Assembly: GCA_021323535.1 (NCBI GenBank)
Contig: JAJONO010000003.1
Span: 62,001-126,000, forward strand
From: Bacteroidota bacterium
GTDB taxonomy: Bacteria > Bacteroidota > Bacteroidia > B-17B0 > Aurantibacillaceae
Reading direction: 5' to 3'
DNA: 64,000 nucleotides
The notes beneath the pieces are model-generated. The model ran no database searches. It was given only the letters and a program-made list of their open reading frames with translations, and was not told the DNA's origin. The translations under genes were made by a program, and so were the position numbers. Below are positions 1 to 7,612 of the stretch, one piece after another; the first letter of the stretch is position 1, and each line of letters starts with the position of its first letter.

Positions 1-851
1 TCGAATTTACTTTTGTAGATATTGGAATCGGTAACTGGTACACCGCACCGGTGATTGCACGCTTATTAATCGGACTTGAATTTTTTGTAGGCTTGCTGCT
101 CATTCTCAATTACAACTTAAAAAAATTTACGCTTCCCTTAACAATAGGTTTGCTGGCGTTCTTCATCATTTATCTTATCATTCAGATCATGGTAAGCGGT
201 AACGAAGGAAACTGCGGTTGTTTTGGCGAACACCATAAAATGACACCCTTGCAGGCTATTATCAAAAACGTGATCATGATAGCCTTATCATTAGTCGTGT
301 ATTTCTTTTATGAAGGCTGGAAAATTAAATTCAATAAATTATTTCTGAGTTTTATTTTTCTGACATGTGCAACTGTAACAATGATGATAAATCCTATTGA
401 TTACAGCTATACTTCCAATAACATGGAGGAAAAAATAAATTATCCTCTTGAGCTGAACCTGCTGTATCAACCCGAGGATACTTCAAAAGTAGAAATTCCG
501 AAAGTTGAACTCAGAAAAGGAAAACATGTTCTGGCGTTTATGAGTTTAACCTGCGCGCATTGCCGCATTGCCGGAAAAAAATTCCGACTCATTAAAAAAA
601 ATAATCCCGAACTACCGATCTATTTTGTATTGAACGGCGATAAACCTAAATTGAAAGAATTTCATGACGATACCAACTCCGACAATATTCCGTATTCGTT
701 TTGCCTCGGTAAATCGTTTATTCAATTAGCCAGTGCGCACTTACCACGTATTTATTATCTCGATAATGGAATCGTTGTGAAAAAAGTGGATTACTTTGAA
801 CTGAACCAATACCATATTGAAGAGTGGATAAAGTCGGGAAAAGTCGATTGA
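1..851 (+). CDS. MauE/DoxX-like membrane protein with thioredoxin-like C-terminal domain (5' partial)
   Basis: The reading frame is open back to base 3, so the gene enters from outside the window. The GTG at 51 lies inside a conserved MauE-type stretch (residues TAPVIARLLIGLE) and is probably not the true start. The N-terminal half has about four membrane segments with a CxC pair in NCGCFGE, typical of MauE/DoxX-like membrane oxidoreductases. The C-terminal third is periplasmic and thioredoxin-like, with a CAHC redox motif near base 550. By family, such proteins pass electrons between quinones or thiols and periplasmic disulfides. I infer a membrane thiol-disulfide system; the substrate is unknown. 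The rhomboid gene follows after 27 nt on the same strand. Confidence 0.75.
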   Translation, partial: EFTFVDIGIGNWYTAPVIARLLIGLEFFVGLLLILNYNLKKFTLPLTIGLLAFFIIYLIIQIMVSGNEGNCGCFGEHHKMTPLQAIIKNVIMIALSLVVYFFYEGWKIKFNKLFLSFIFLTCATVTMMINPIDYSYTSNNMEEKINYPLELNLLYQPEDTSKVEIPKVELRKGKHVLAFMSLTCAHCRIAGKKFRLIKKNNPELPIYFVLNGDKPKLKEFHDDTNSDNIPYSFCLGKSFIQLASAHLPRIYYLDNGIVVKKVDYFELNQYHIEEWIKSGKVD

Positions 852-878
852 TCATCATTAAAAGAAAACAGGGTTAAT

Positions 879-2363
879 ATGGCATTTGGTTTTAATCCAA
901 AACACGAACAGGAAATTTTGCTAAAAGATTGCACAAGGGAAGAATTTTTAATACTGGCCGTTGAAACAGCAAAAAGACTTGAGTGGGACATACATTACAT
1001 AAGTAACACGGGTTTTATTGCTTATACGAATAACCGAACGTTTTCATGGAATAGGGAAGTCACTATTAAAGTGATGGAGAACAGCGCTTTGTTAAGGAGC
1101 GCTTCTACCGGTTCGGAAATGGCCGACTGGGGAAAGAATAAAAGAGTCATTGAAGATTTTATAACTATTTTCGAAAGAAGTAAAGCGGAACTTCCGAAAC
1201 AGGAACTGCACAACCGTTACAATGCTATGCAGGAGCATCTTTCAGGCATGCAGGAAGATCTTTTACAAGCTCCCCCTCCTACAGCAAAAGAAAAAATCAG
1301 GAATTTCTTTTCCATTTTTAAACCCGTTGAAGGATACTTTATTACTCCTGTTATCATTAATGTGAATGTGTTGATCTTCCTTGTGATGATCTCAACAGGA
1401 ATTAATTTTCTTTTCCCAAATGGCGAAAGTCTTCTCAGGTGGGGCGCTAATTTTAAACCCTATACCCTTGAAGGCGAATGGTGGCGAATGATTACAAGTA
1501 CATTCCTGCATTTTGGAATTATTCATCTTTTAATGAACATGTACGCCCTTCTTAATGTGGCTATTTTACTGGAGCCCTTATTGGGCGCTAAGAAATTTGC
1601 AACGGCCTATCTTCTTACGGCGTTAACTGCCAGTGTAACCAGTTTGTGGTGGAACGACTATGGTGTGAGTGCAGGAGCCTCGGGCGCAGTGTTTGGCATG
1701 TATGGTGTTTTTCTTGCACTGCTAACAACACATCTTATAGAAAAAACAACACGGAAAGCGTTACTTACAAGCATTGGTGTTTTTATTGTGTATAATCTTG
1801 CTTTTGGACTGCAATTAAAAATTGTTGACAACTCAGCGCATATCGGAGGTTTAATTGGAGGGATCCTAATTGGTTATGCCTTTGTACCTGCCCTTAAAAG
1901 CCGCGAAAATAAAAGAGTTGAAGGTATAAGTATTACAATTGTAACAGTTGTTATTGTAATGGCGGCCATTTTTGCATGTAGTAAAATCCCAAATGATATT
2001 GTTATCTATGAGAAGAAAATGAATTTATTTTCAGAAAGAGAAAAAACAGCCCTGGCAATTTATAATCTTCCTGATAATGCTCCACGAGACACTGTTTTAT
2101 TCAGACTTAAAGAACAAGGTATACAAAAATGGAGAGAGAATATTCAATTACTGGATAGCGTAAATCGTCTTAAAATTCCATCCAATCATAAATCCCAAAA
2201 CGATAAATTAAGAGCTTATTGTGAACTTCGTATCAAAGCCTATGAATGGATTTACGCGGCTGTTTGGGAAGATACAGATAAGTACAAAGATTCAATTCAC
2301 TTTTACAACGTACAAGTGGAACAGAAGCTTAATGAACTGAACGGAAATACGAAAACTGATTAA
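879..2363 (+). CDS. Rhomboid family intramembrane serine protease
   Basis: A 494-residue protein. Residues 1-110 form a soluble domain of unknown type, followed by a rhomboid core at about 155-345. The core shows H211-x4-H216-x3-N220 in the second helix, the nucleophile Ser268 in GASGAVFG and the catalytic His321 in NSAHIGG, so it should be active. A seventh hydrophobic stretch at about 350-365 is followed by a roughly 125-residue soluble tail. Rhomboids cut transmembrane helices of substrate proteins within the inner membrane. The soluble domains on both sides are larger than in GlpG-type proteins and may recruit substrate. The DUF6157 gene begins 11 nt downstream, so co-transcription is likely. 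Confidence 0.9.
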   Translation: MAFGFNPKHEQEILLKDCTREEFLILAVETAKRLEWDIHYISNTGFIAYTNNRTFSWNREVTIKVMENSALLRSASTGSEMADWGKNKRVIEDFITIFERSKAELPKQELHNRYNAMQEHLSGMQEDLLQAPPPTAKEKIRNFFSIFKPVEGYFITPVIINVNVLIFLVMISTGINFLFPNGESLLRWGANFKPYTLEGEWWRMITSTFLHFGIIHLLMNMYALLNVAILLEPLLGAKKFATAYLLTALTASVTSLWWNDYGVSAGASGAVFGMYGVFLALLTTHLIEKTTRKALLTSIGVFIVYNLAFGLQLKIVDNSAHIGGLIGGILIGYAFVPALKSRENKRVEGISITIVTVVIVMAAIFACSKIPNDIVIYEKKMNLFSEREKTALAIYNLPDNAPRDTVLFRLKEQGIQKWRENIQLLDSVNRLKIPSNHKSQNDKLRAYCELRIKAYEWIYAAVWEDTDKYKDSIHFYNVQVEQKLNELNGNTKTD

Positions 2364-2374
2364 CCCGGATAGTT

Positions 2375-2788
2375 ATGAAAATACATACCACCAACTACAT
2401 TAACACTTTCATTGAAATTGCCGAAGACTCTCCTGTAGACTTTGGCGAAGTGCCACCGGTAAAGGACGAGAAATCGATTGCCAGAATGCAGTATGAAATT
2501 CTGGAGAAACATCCTTATAAATATACTTCCGATGATGTTTTATTTATGGTGTTTGCCCAACGTAATGATCTTACAAAAAGTGAGCTGAAAGAGGCGAGAG
2601 AAAAATTCTTTTCAAAAGGACAACCATGCTTCAGATCATCGCCTTTAACAAAACGTTATGGCTGGGGTATTCATAATGATAAGGACGGGAAAATTGCCAT
2701 GTACGGATCCGAGACAAAGGAGTATAAAAAATACTGTTCCGATAAAAAATTACCTTGCGTAAAAGCAATGAGGTCAAAAAGGGCTTAA
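2375..2788 (+). CDS. DUF6157 family protein
   Basis: A 137-residue soluble protein that matches my memory of DUF6157: an N-terminal HTTNYINTFIEIAEDSP segment, a central SDDVLFMVFAQR segment and a C-terminal RYGWGIHNDKDGKIAMYG segment. The function of the family is unknown. The Lys/Arg-rich C-terminus ends in a TAA stop whose last A is the first base of the next gene's ATG (TAATG), so translation of the two is probably coupled. No signal peptide or membrane segment is visible. Confidence 0.8.
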   Translation: MKIHTTNYINTFIEIAEDSPVDFGEVPPVKDEKSIARMQYEILEKHPYKYTSDDVLFMVFAQRNDLTKSELKEAREKFFSKGQPCFRSSPLTKRYGWGIHNDKDGKIAMYGSETKEYKKYCSDKKLPCVKAMRSKRA

Positions 2789-3351
2789 TGTCTGATTTCA
2801 ATTTTAAAATACGATCAAAGAAAATTATTTCGGAATGCTTTAAAGAAGCAGGCATACATGATTTCTATGAAGCGTGTTCTTACATCACTTCTCTTCCGTA
2901 TAAGCGCAACGAAGATAAAAACGATCTTACAACGGTTTTCTCCGACGGTTTTGGGACCTGCAGCACCAAACACGCCGTCTTAAAACAATTAGCAATGGAA
3001 CACAAAAAGGATGAGGTTAAACTTATGCTAGGCATTGTGAAAATGAGCGGGGTTAATACTCCAGCAGTTAGATCAACGCTTGAAAAAAACGGATTGACAT
3101 ATATTCCCGAAGCGCATAACTATCTTTTTGTTAATGGAGCGAGGATCGATTGTACGAAGAAGAATTTTGTAGTTACTGAGAATGATATTTTCCTGCAAAC
3201 CGAAATACAACCGGAAATGATCACGGAATTTAAAGTGGGATATCATCAGCGTTTCCTTCTGAAATGGCTGAACGAAAACCCAACTATTAAATTGTCTTTC
3301 GAAGACTTGTGGAAGGTGAGGGAAGAATGCATTAAGGATTTATATAATTAA
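2788..3351 (+). CDS. Transglutaminase-like protein of unknown function
   Basis: I chose the ATG at 2788, which overlaps the upstream stop by one base, over a TTG at 2755 that would lie inside the DUF6157 gene. The 187-residue product has a Cys in FGTCSTKHAVLKQLA, a later His in PEAHNYLFVNG and an Asp in ARIDCTKK. That order of Cys, His and Asp resembles the transglutaminase/papain-fold triad, where the Cys sits at the start of a helix. I infer a transglutaminase-like fold, without homology evidence beyond these motifs. It has no signal peptide and is presumably cytoplasmic. It lies in a five-gene plus-strand run with tight spacing. Confidence 0.6.
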   Translation: MSDFNFKIRSKKIISECFKEAGIHDFYEACSYITSLPYKRNEDKNDLTTVFSDGFGTCSTKHAVLKQLAMEHKKDEVKLMLGIVKMSGVNTPAVRSTLEKNGLTYIPEAHNYLFVNGARIDCTKKNFVVTENDIFLQTEIQPEMITEFKVGYHQRFLLKWLNENPTIKLSFEDLWKVREECIKDLYN

Positions 3352-3354
3352 AGT

Positions 3355-3948
3355 ATGTACCGAATAGTTACCTGGATTATATCTACTTTCATCTTTTTAC
3401 TGTTTTTCCTGTTTTATCACAGCTATGTAATACCTTTTGATTTCTCGGATATTTTTGAAGCTTCTCCTTTCATAAGTATCGTAATTATGACCGTGGCTTT
3501 AATATCTATTTTAGTACTCTTATCCGCACTGGTTCCCTTTAGAAAATTAAATTACCCAAGAAGATTGCTCGTGCTTTTACCATATTGTATAATTTCTGTT
3601 TGCGTATTCCTGACGGCTTTTTTTTATTCGATGGGCCCGGGCTATAAGACCATTAAAGGCACGACTGCAAGTTGCGAAAGCGTGAGGAATGGAATATTTG
3701 CCGGCTATTTTTATAAAGTTGAACGAAAAGGGACATTGCAAACAGACACGGATTTTCGGGTTGGTGACACGGTTGAATTTTATGTAAGATGGATCTCAGA
3801 TAACGAGTATGTTCTCGAAAATGGTCTTGATAACCGTACGGTGAAAATAGTTGAAGTAACTGAAAATGGCTATGCTTGTTATGTAACGTCAGAAGGATAT
3901 ACTTCTTCAAAGTATTGGCTTAGTAAAGTGAAATTGCCACAAGACTAA
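3355..3948 (+). CDS. Hypothetical membrane protein
   Basis: A 197-residue protein, not recognised. It has three hydrophobic helices at about residues 5-27, 38-60 and 70-92, followed by a roughly 100-residue polar domain rich in beta-forming residues (RVGDTVEFYVRW, TVKIVEVTENGYACYV). The second half resembles a small beta-barrel or SH3-like fold, but this is inference. The start codon lies three bases after the upstream stop, so it probably belongs to the same transcript as the transglutaminase-like gene. Confidence 0.7.
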   Translation: MYRIVTWIISTFIFLLFFLFYHSYVIPFDFSDIFEASPFISIVIMTVALISILVLLSALVPFRKLNYPRRLLVLLPYCIISVCVFLTAFFYSMGPGYKTIKGTTASCESVRNGIFAGYFYKVERKGTLQTDTDFRVGDTVEFYVRWISDNEYVLENGLDNRTVKIVEVTENGYACYVTSEGYTSSKYWLSKVKLPQD

Positions 3949-3979
3949 ATATTCTTAAATTAGATGAAGGTTAGAACAA

Positions 3980-4555
3980 ATGGTAGATAAGCTTCTGAAA
4001 TATTTTAATCAGATTATGCCCTTAACAGAAGAGGAGGCGCATGCCATAGCAGAAACTACCACAATAAAAACGTTTAAAAAAGGCACCATTTTATTAAGAG
4101 AAGGACAAATTTCTGCCGAAGCATATTTTGTCCTCGATGGTTGTGTGCGACAGTTTTATCTCGTTAACGGCGAAGAAAGAACCAATAACTTTTTTACTGA
4201 AGAGCAGTGGGTGGTTTCTATCAAGAGTTTCAGCGAAAATATTCCTTCCGATCATTTTCTTGAATGCTGTATCGAATCAACACTCGTTGTTGGCAACCGC
4301 GAAAAAGAAGAAGGTTTGTACAGGCGCTTTCCAAAGTTTGAAACCATCTCCCGAAAAGTCATGGAGAAAGTTTTCGCCGATCAGCAAGCCATCATGGCTA
4401 CTCATCATACCGATACTCCGGAAGAACGCTATCTACGATTATTAAAATCACGTCCCGATCTTTTTCAGAAAATTCCGCAATACCAGATCGCCAGTTACAT
4501 TGGCGTAAAACCCGAATCTCTGAGTCGCATCAGAAAACGACTCACAGAGAAATGA
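3980..4555 (+). CDS. Crp/Fnr family transcriptional regulator
   Basis: A 191-residue protein. Residues 10-120 form a cyclic-nucleotide-binding-like beta roll (TFKKGTILLREGQ, AEAYFVLDGCVRQFY). Residues 160-190 form a short helix-turn-helix (IPQYQIASYIGVKPESLSRIRKRL). The signature around the phosphate-binding cassette is degenerate, as is common in Bacteroidota Crp-like proteins, so cAMP binding is not assured. The gene meets the downstream dehydrogenase tail to tail: the stop codons are at 4553-4555 and 4556-4558 with no bases between them, so there is no room for an intergenic terminator. Targets are unknown. Confidence 0.88.
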   Translation: MVDKLLKYFNQIMPLTEEEAHAIAETTTIKTFKKGTILLREGQISAEAYFVLDGCVRQFYLVNGEERTNNFFTEEQWVVSIKSFSENIPSDHFLECCIESTLVVGNREKEEGLYRRFPKFETISRKVMEKVFADQQAIMATHHTDTPEERYLRLLKSRPDLFQKIPQYQIASYIGVKPESLSRIRKRLTEK

Positions 4556-5512
4556 TCAGTTTATTTCAACTGCAACATTTCCTTTCTTATGTCCTTTTTC
4601 AACGTAAGCATGGGCCTCTGCCATTTTCTCCAATGGAAATGTTTTGTCGATCACCGAACGCAGCCTGTCTGTTTCAATGAGCCATCGTAAAAAGGCAATG
4701 TCTTCTGCGCTTTCCTTTATTACCCCGAATATTACTTTTTGTTTCCCCACCATCGCCACCAAGCACCCTCTCAGCATTTGTTTAAGCATAGCCGCGCCCA
4801 GTAAAAGTGTTCCGTCTTTTTTAAGTGATTTGAGGCATTCCGATACAGGAAGTTTATTCACAGTTTCATAGATCACATCATACTTTTCTCCTCTGTCATT
4901 AAAATTCTCTTTTGTGTAATCAATAACATGATCGGCCCCAAGTGATCTTACCATTTCTAAATTAGAAGTACTACACACAGCTGTTACCTCTGCACCGAAA
5001 TATTTTGCAAGCTGAATGGCCGCTGTACCAATGGCTCCCGATGCTCCGTAGATCAATACTTTTTGTCCGCTTTTTATTTTCGCTTTTTTAATAAAATATA
5101 ATGCGGTTGTACCTCCGAAAGGAATAACTGCTGCCTCGGTATGCGAAAGGTTTACTGGCTTTAAAGAAAGTACTGCAGTTTCAGGCAGACAAACATATTC
5201 AGCATAAGTTCCGAAACGCATTCCGGCAGAGCCAAAGACCTCGTCGCCTACATTAAATAGCTTTACGTCTTTTCCGGTATGTTCTATAACACCAGAAAGA
5301 ACGCCGCCAAGAATTTGTTTTTTTGGTTTTGTAAGACCAAAGAAAAATCTCACGGCAAAGGGATCTGCTTTTCGCAATCTGTAATCGCCCGAATTTACGG
5401 CTGTGGCTTTTATTCTTATTAATAACTCATTGTCTTTTGGCTGAGGTTTATTTACCTCTTTTAATTGGAGAACCTCAGGACCTCCATACGTATTATACAC
5501 TATTGCTTTCAT
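4556..5512 (-). CDS. NAD(P)-dependent alcohol dehydrogenase (zinc-less MDR, quinone reductase-like)
   Basis: A 318-residue medium-chain dehydrogenase/reductase. The N-terminal catalytic half begins AIVYNTYGGPEVLQLKEV. The Rossmann half has the nucleotide-binding stretch IYGASGAIGTAAIQLAK near residues 153-169. The cysteine-rich structural zinc lobe of classical alcohol dehydrogenases is absent, which places it with the quinone oxidoreductase-like branch. It likely reduces a quinone, enone or aldehyde with NADPH in the cytoplasm; the substrate cannot be read from sequence. It is divergent from the VOC gene at 5608, and a TAnnTTTG element sits just upstream of its ATG. Confidence 0.85.
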   Translation of the reverse strand: MKAIVYNTYGGPEVLQLKEVNKPQPKDNELLIRIKATAVNSGDYRLRKADPFAVRFFFGLTKPKKQILGGVLSGVIEHTGKDVKLFNVGDEVFGSAGMRFGTYAEYVCLPETAVLSLKPVNLSHTEAAVIPFGGTTALYFIKKAKIKSGQKVLIYGASGAIGTAAIQLAKYFGAEVTAVCSTSNLEMVRSLGADHVIDYTKENFNDRGEKYDVIYETVNKLPVSECLKSLKKDGTLLLGAAMLKQMLRGCLVAMVGKQKVIFGVIKESAEDIAFLRWLIETDRLRSVIDKTFPLEKMAEAHAYVEKGHKKGNVAVEIN

Positions 5513-5529
5513 TTGATTTATTTACGTGA

Positions 5530-5537
5530 CAAAGGTA
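5530..5537 (-). promoter_or_regulatory. Bacteroidota -7 promoter element for the MDR dehydrogenase
   Basis: The minus strand reads TACCTTTG here, an exact match to the Bacteroidota -7 consensus TAnnTTTG. It ends 17 nt before the ATG at 5512, giving a predicted leader of about 10 nt. No clear TTTG -33 element was found at the expected distance. Confidence 0.45.
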
Positions 5538-5564
5538 GAACGGAGATTTTTGGATTTCATTGAC

Positions 5565-5596
5565 TTGGGTTAAGAAATAAAAAAAATGTAACTTTA
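5565..5596 (+). promoter_or_regulatory. Bacteroidota promoter for the VOC/LOG genes
   Basis: TTG at 5565-5567, a 21-nt spacer and TAACTTTA at 5589-5596 match the Bacteroidota -33/-7 layout with one mismatch in the -7. The -7 element ends 11 nt before the ATG at 5608, so the leader would be only a few bases. Confidence 0.5.
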
Positions 5597-5607
5597 AAGG
5601 ACCTGCA

Positions 5608-6267
5608 ATGAAAATAACGGAAATAGAAATTTATACCGACGAACTTAAAGAAACCGAAAGATTCTATTCTGAGTTTTTAGGATTTCAAGAAATTTCATCC
5701 ACTGATAACACAATAGAATTTAAAACTGGCTGGTCTAAACTGATCTTTAAAAAATCAATAAGCCAGAATCCGGAATATCATTTCGCGTTCAATATTCCTT
5801 CTAATAAATTTGAAGAAGCTCTTGAGTGGATCTCTTCAAAAACAGAACTGATTAAAGTTACAGGCAACAGTGTCATAGCCGATTTTAAAAACTGGAATGC
5901 GAAATCGGTTTACTTTTACGATAACAACGGAAATATTTTAGAGTTCATAGCCAGATTTGATCTGAAGAATAACTCAGATAAAATATTTGATGCATCTTCT
6001 ATTGAATGCATCAGCGAAATTGGACTTGTGACAGATAACGTTATTCATTACTCAGATAAACTCATTGAAGAATATAATCTCCAGCATTTTTCCAGGGGTG
6101 GAGAAACTGATGTTTTTGTTCCCCTGGGCGATGATAATGGATTACTGATTGTTGCTGGCCTTTCTAAGCACTGGTATCCAACAGAGAAGTTTGTAAAGAA
6201 AAGTACAGTTAAAGTAATTTTCACTGTAAGAAATAAAACGCATGAATTAATTTTAAATGGAGATTAA
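5608..6267 (+). CDS. VOC (glyoxalase/dioxygenase fold) family protein
   Basis: A 219-residue cytoplasmic protein. The first 120 residues have the vicinal-oxygen-chelate pattern: ITEIEIYTDELKETERFYSEFLGF at the start and SVYFYDNNGNILEFIAR at the end of the first module. A second, less regular module follows at about 125-215. The first-module Glu of EFIAR is a plausible metal ligand; the others are not clear. It could be a ring-cleavage, lyase or antibiotic-binding protein, and the sequence does not decide. It overlaps the next gene by 11 bases, which implies translational coupling. Confidence 0.82.
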   Translation: MKITEIEIYTDELKETERFYSEFLGFQEISSTDNTIEFKTGWSKLIFKKSISQNPEYHFAFNIPSNKFEEALEWISSKTELIKVTGNSVIADFKNWNAKSVYFYDNNGNILEFIARFDLKNNSDKIFDASSIECISEIGLVTDNVIHYSDKLIEEYNLQHFSRGGETDVFVPLGDDNGLLIVAGLSKHWYPTEKFVKKSTVKVIFTVRNKTHELILNGD

Positions 6268-6844
6268 AAGAATTGTTGTGTTCTGCGGCTCAAGTCCGGG
6301 GACAGAAAAAAAATTTGAAGAGCAGGCCTACGAACTTGGAAAAACTCTGGCCCGGAGAAAAATCGGACTCGTGTATGGTGGAGCAAAAGTAGGGCTTATG
6401 GGCGCGGTTGCCAATGGCGCTTTAGAGAGTGGGGGAGAAGTAATTGGCGTTCTTCCCAACTTTTTAAAAAGTAAGGAAATAGCGCATGCCAATCTTACAC
6501 AATTGATCATGGTAGAAAGCATGCACGAGCGCAAACTCAAAATGCACGAACTGTCCGACGCTGTTATTACTTTGCCGGGTGGTTTTGGAACAATGGAAGA
6601 ATTTTTTGAAATGCTCACATGGGGCCAGTTGGGTCTTCATAAAAAACCTATTGCCATTTTGAATGTGAATGGTTTTTATGATGAACTTTTATCTCTCGTA
6701 CAAACCATGGTGAATAAAGGATTTCTTAAGAAATTGAATCAGGATATGTTATTATCATCAGATAACATAAATGATCTGCTCGGTAAGATCATCAGTTACA
6801 AAGCGCCTGAAGTAGGGAAGTGGATCAGTAAGGAAGAAGTTTAA
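6257..6844 (+). CDS. LOG family (TIGR00730) nucleoside-5'-monophosphate phosphoribohydrolase
   Basis: A 195-residue Rossmann-fold protein with the family signatures SMHERKLKMHELSDA and LPGGFGTMEE near residues 90-115. The PGGxGTxxE motif binds the ribose phosphate, and the Arg and Glu are catalytic in characterised members. The family removes ribose 5-phosphate from cytokinin nucleotides or AMP, and in bacteria probably acts as a nucleotide salvage or clean-up enzyme. Its start lies inside the end of the VOC gene. Confidence 0.92.
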   Translation: MEIKRIVVFCGSSPGTEKKFEEQAYELGKTLARRKIGLVYGGAKVGLMGAVANGALESGGEVIGVLPNFLKSKEIAHANLTQLIMVESMHERKLKMHELSDAVITLPGGFGTMEEFFEMLTWGQLGLHKKPIAILNVNGFYDELLSLVQTMVNKGFLKKLNQDMLLSSDNINDLLGKIISYKAPEVGKWISKEEV

Positions 6845-6865
6845 AAGATAAAAGATATTCGCGGG

Positions 6866-6897
6866 TTTGTACAAATTTACTTAACATTGTATCCTTA
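6866..6897 (+). promoter_or_regulatory. Predicted promoter for the lipoprotein gene at 6905
   Basis: TTTG at 6866-6869, a 20-nt spacer and TATCCTTA at 6890-6897 fit the Bacteroidota promoter layout with two mismatches in the -7. The element ends 7 nt before the ATG, implying a leaderless or nearly leaderless message. Confidence 0.45.
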
Positions 6898-6904
6898 AAT
6901 TATT

Positions 6905-7612
6905 ATGAAAAAACTGTTCATTCTCCCTTTACTCCTGCTTCTTTTCAGTTGTGGAAAAAACAATAATCTCCAGAAAGGGGCCGGGCCCGTTGGAGCGATC
7001 TTTAAGGCAAAATCTATTACGGTAGAAACGTCTGTACTTGTTGATGCTGGTAGAGATGTTAATCAGATTACATTAAGAATGAAAGATGTGGCCGTGATAG
7101 ATGAAAAGGATTATTCTAAAACGCATGTAGCTTCACTTTCGTCCAAACTTTTGTACGATAATCTTTCAAAGGAAGACATTGGTGAAGCCGAGCAGATTGA
7201 AGTGATGATTGACAGCAAAGGGAAAACCTATAGGCATGTTTATGGCATCAATGATCTTAAAAATCTGGATGCACATATTAAGGTGGCGCAGGATTATCTT
7301 GCCGATGTAAAAGAAATGAAGTACGATAAGCTTTATAATTATTATGATACCACTCGTCTCTCACGTGGCGATGCGGACGTACTAATAGGTCTTTTTAAAA
7401 AAAATGATTCTATTATGGGAAAACAGGATCATCTTAAAATACTTGGGTTTACTTTTGTTAAAATTCAGGCTGATGTGGAGTTGCCGGTAGTTGAACTATG
7501 GGCCGAAATGAAATCAACCGATCTGAAATACTATAACACGTATCATTTTTATCTGAGCAAAGATCTGCTCGCTACAAAAGTTCTGGGTGTGGCTCTTAAT
7601 GATGAAAATTAA
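6905..7612 (+). CDS. Hypothetical lipoprotein
   Basis: A 235-residue protein with a signal sequence ending in the lipobox LLFSC (Cys16), so it is probably anchored to an outer or inner membrane leaflet. The mature part is rich in charged beta-strand patterns and has no motif I recognise. It overlaps the 3' end of tamB on the opposite strand by four bases. Its closest functional hint is position next to an envelope-assembly gene, which is weak. Confidence 0.75.
   Translation: MKKLFILPLLLLLFSCGKNNNLQKGAGPVGAIFKAKSITVETSVLVDAGRDVNQITLRMKDVAVIDEKDYSKTHVASLSSKLLYDNLSKEDIGEAEQIEVMIDSKGKTYRHVYGINDLKNLDAHIKVAQDYLADVKEMKYDKLYNYYDTTRLSRGDADVLIGLFKKNDSIMGKQDHLKILGFTFVKIQADVELPVVELWAEMKSTDLKYYNTYHFYLSKDLLATKVLGVALNDEN

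Noticed and set aside
7609-7612. Four-base overlap of tamB and lipoprotein 3' ends as a functional antisense control
   Set aside because: Convergent overlaps of this size recur in the window (26846-26859, 25570-25573) and are ordinary compaction.
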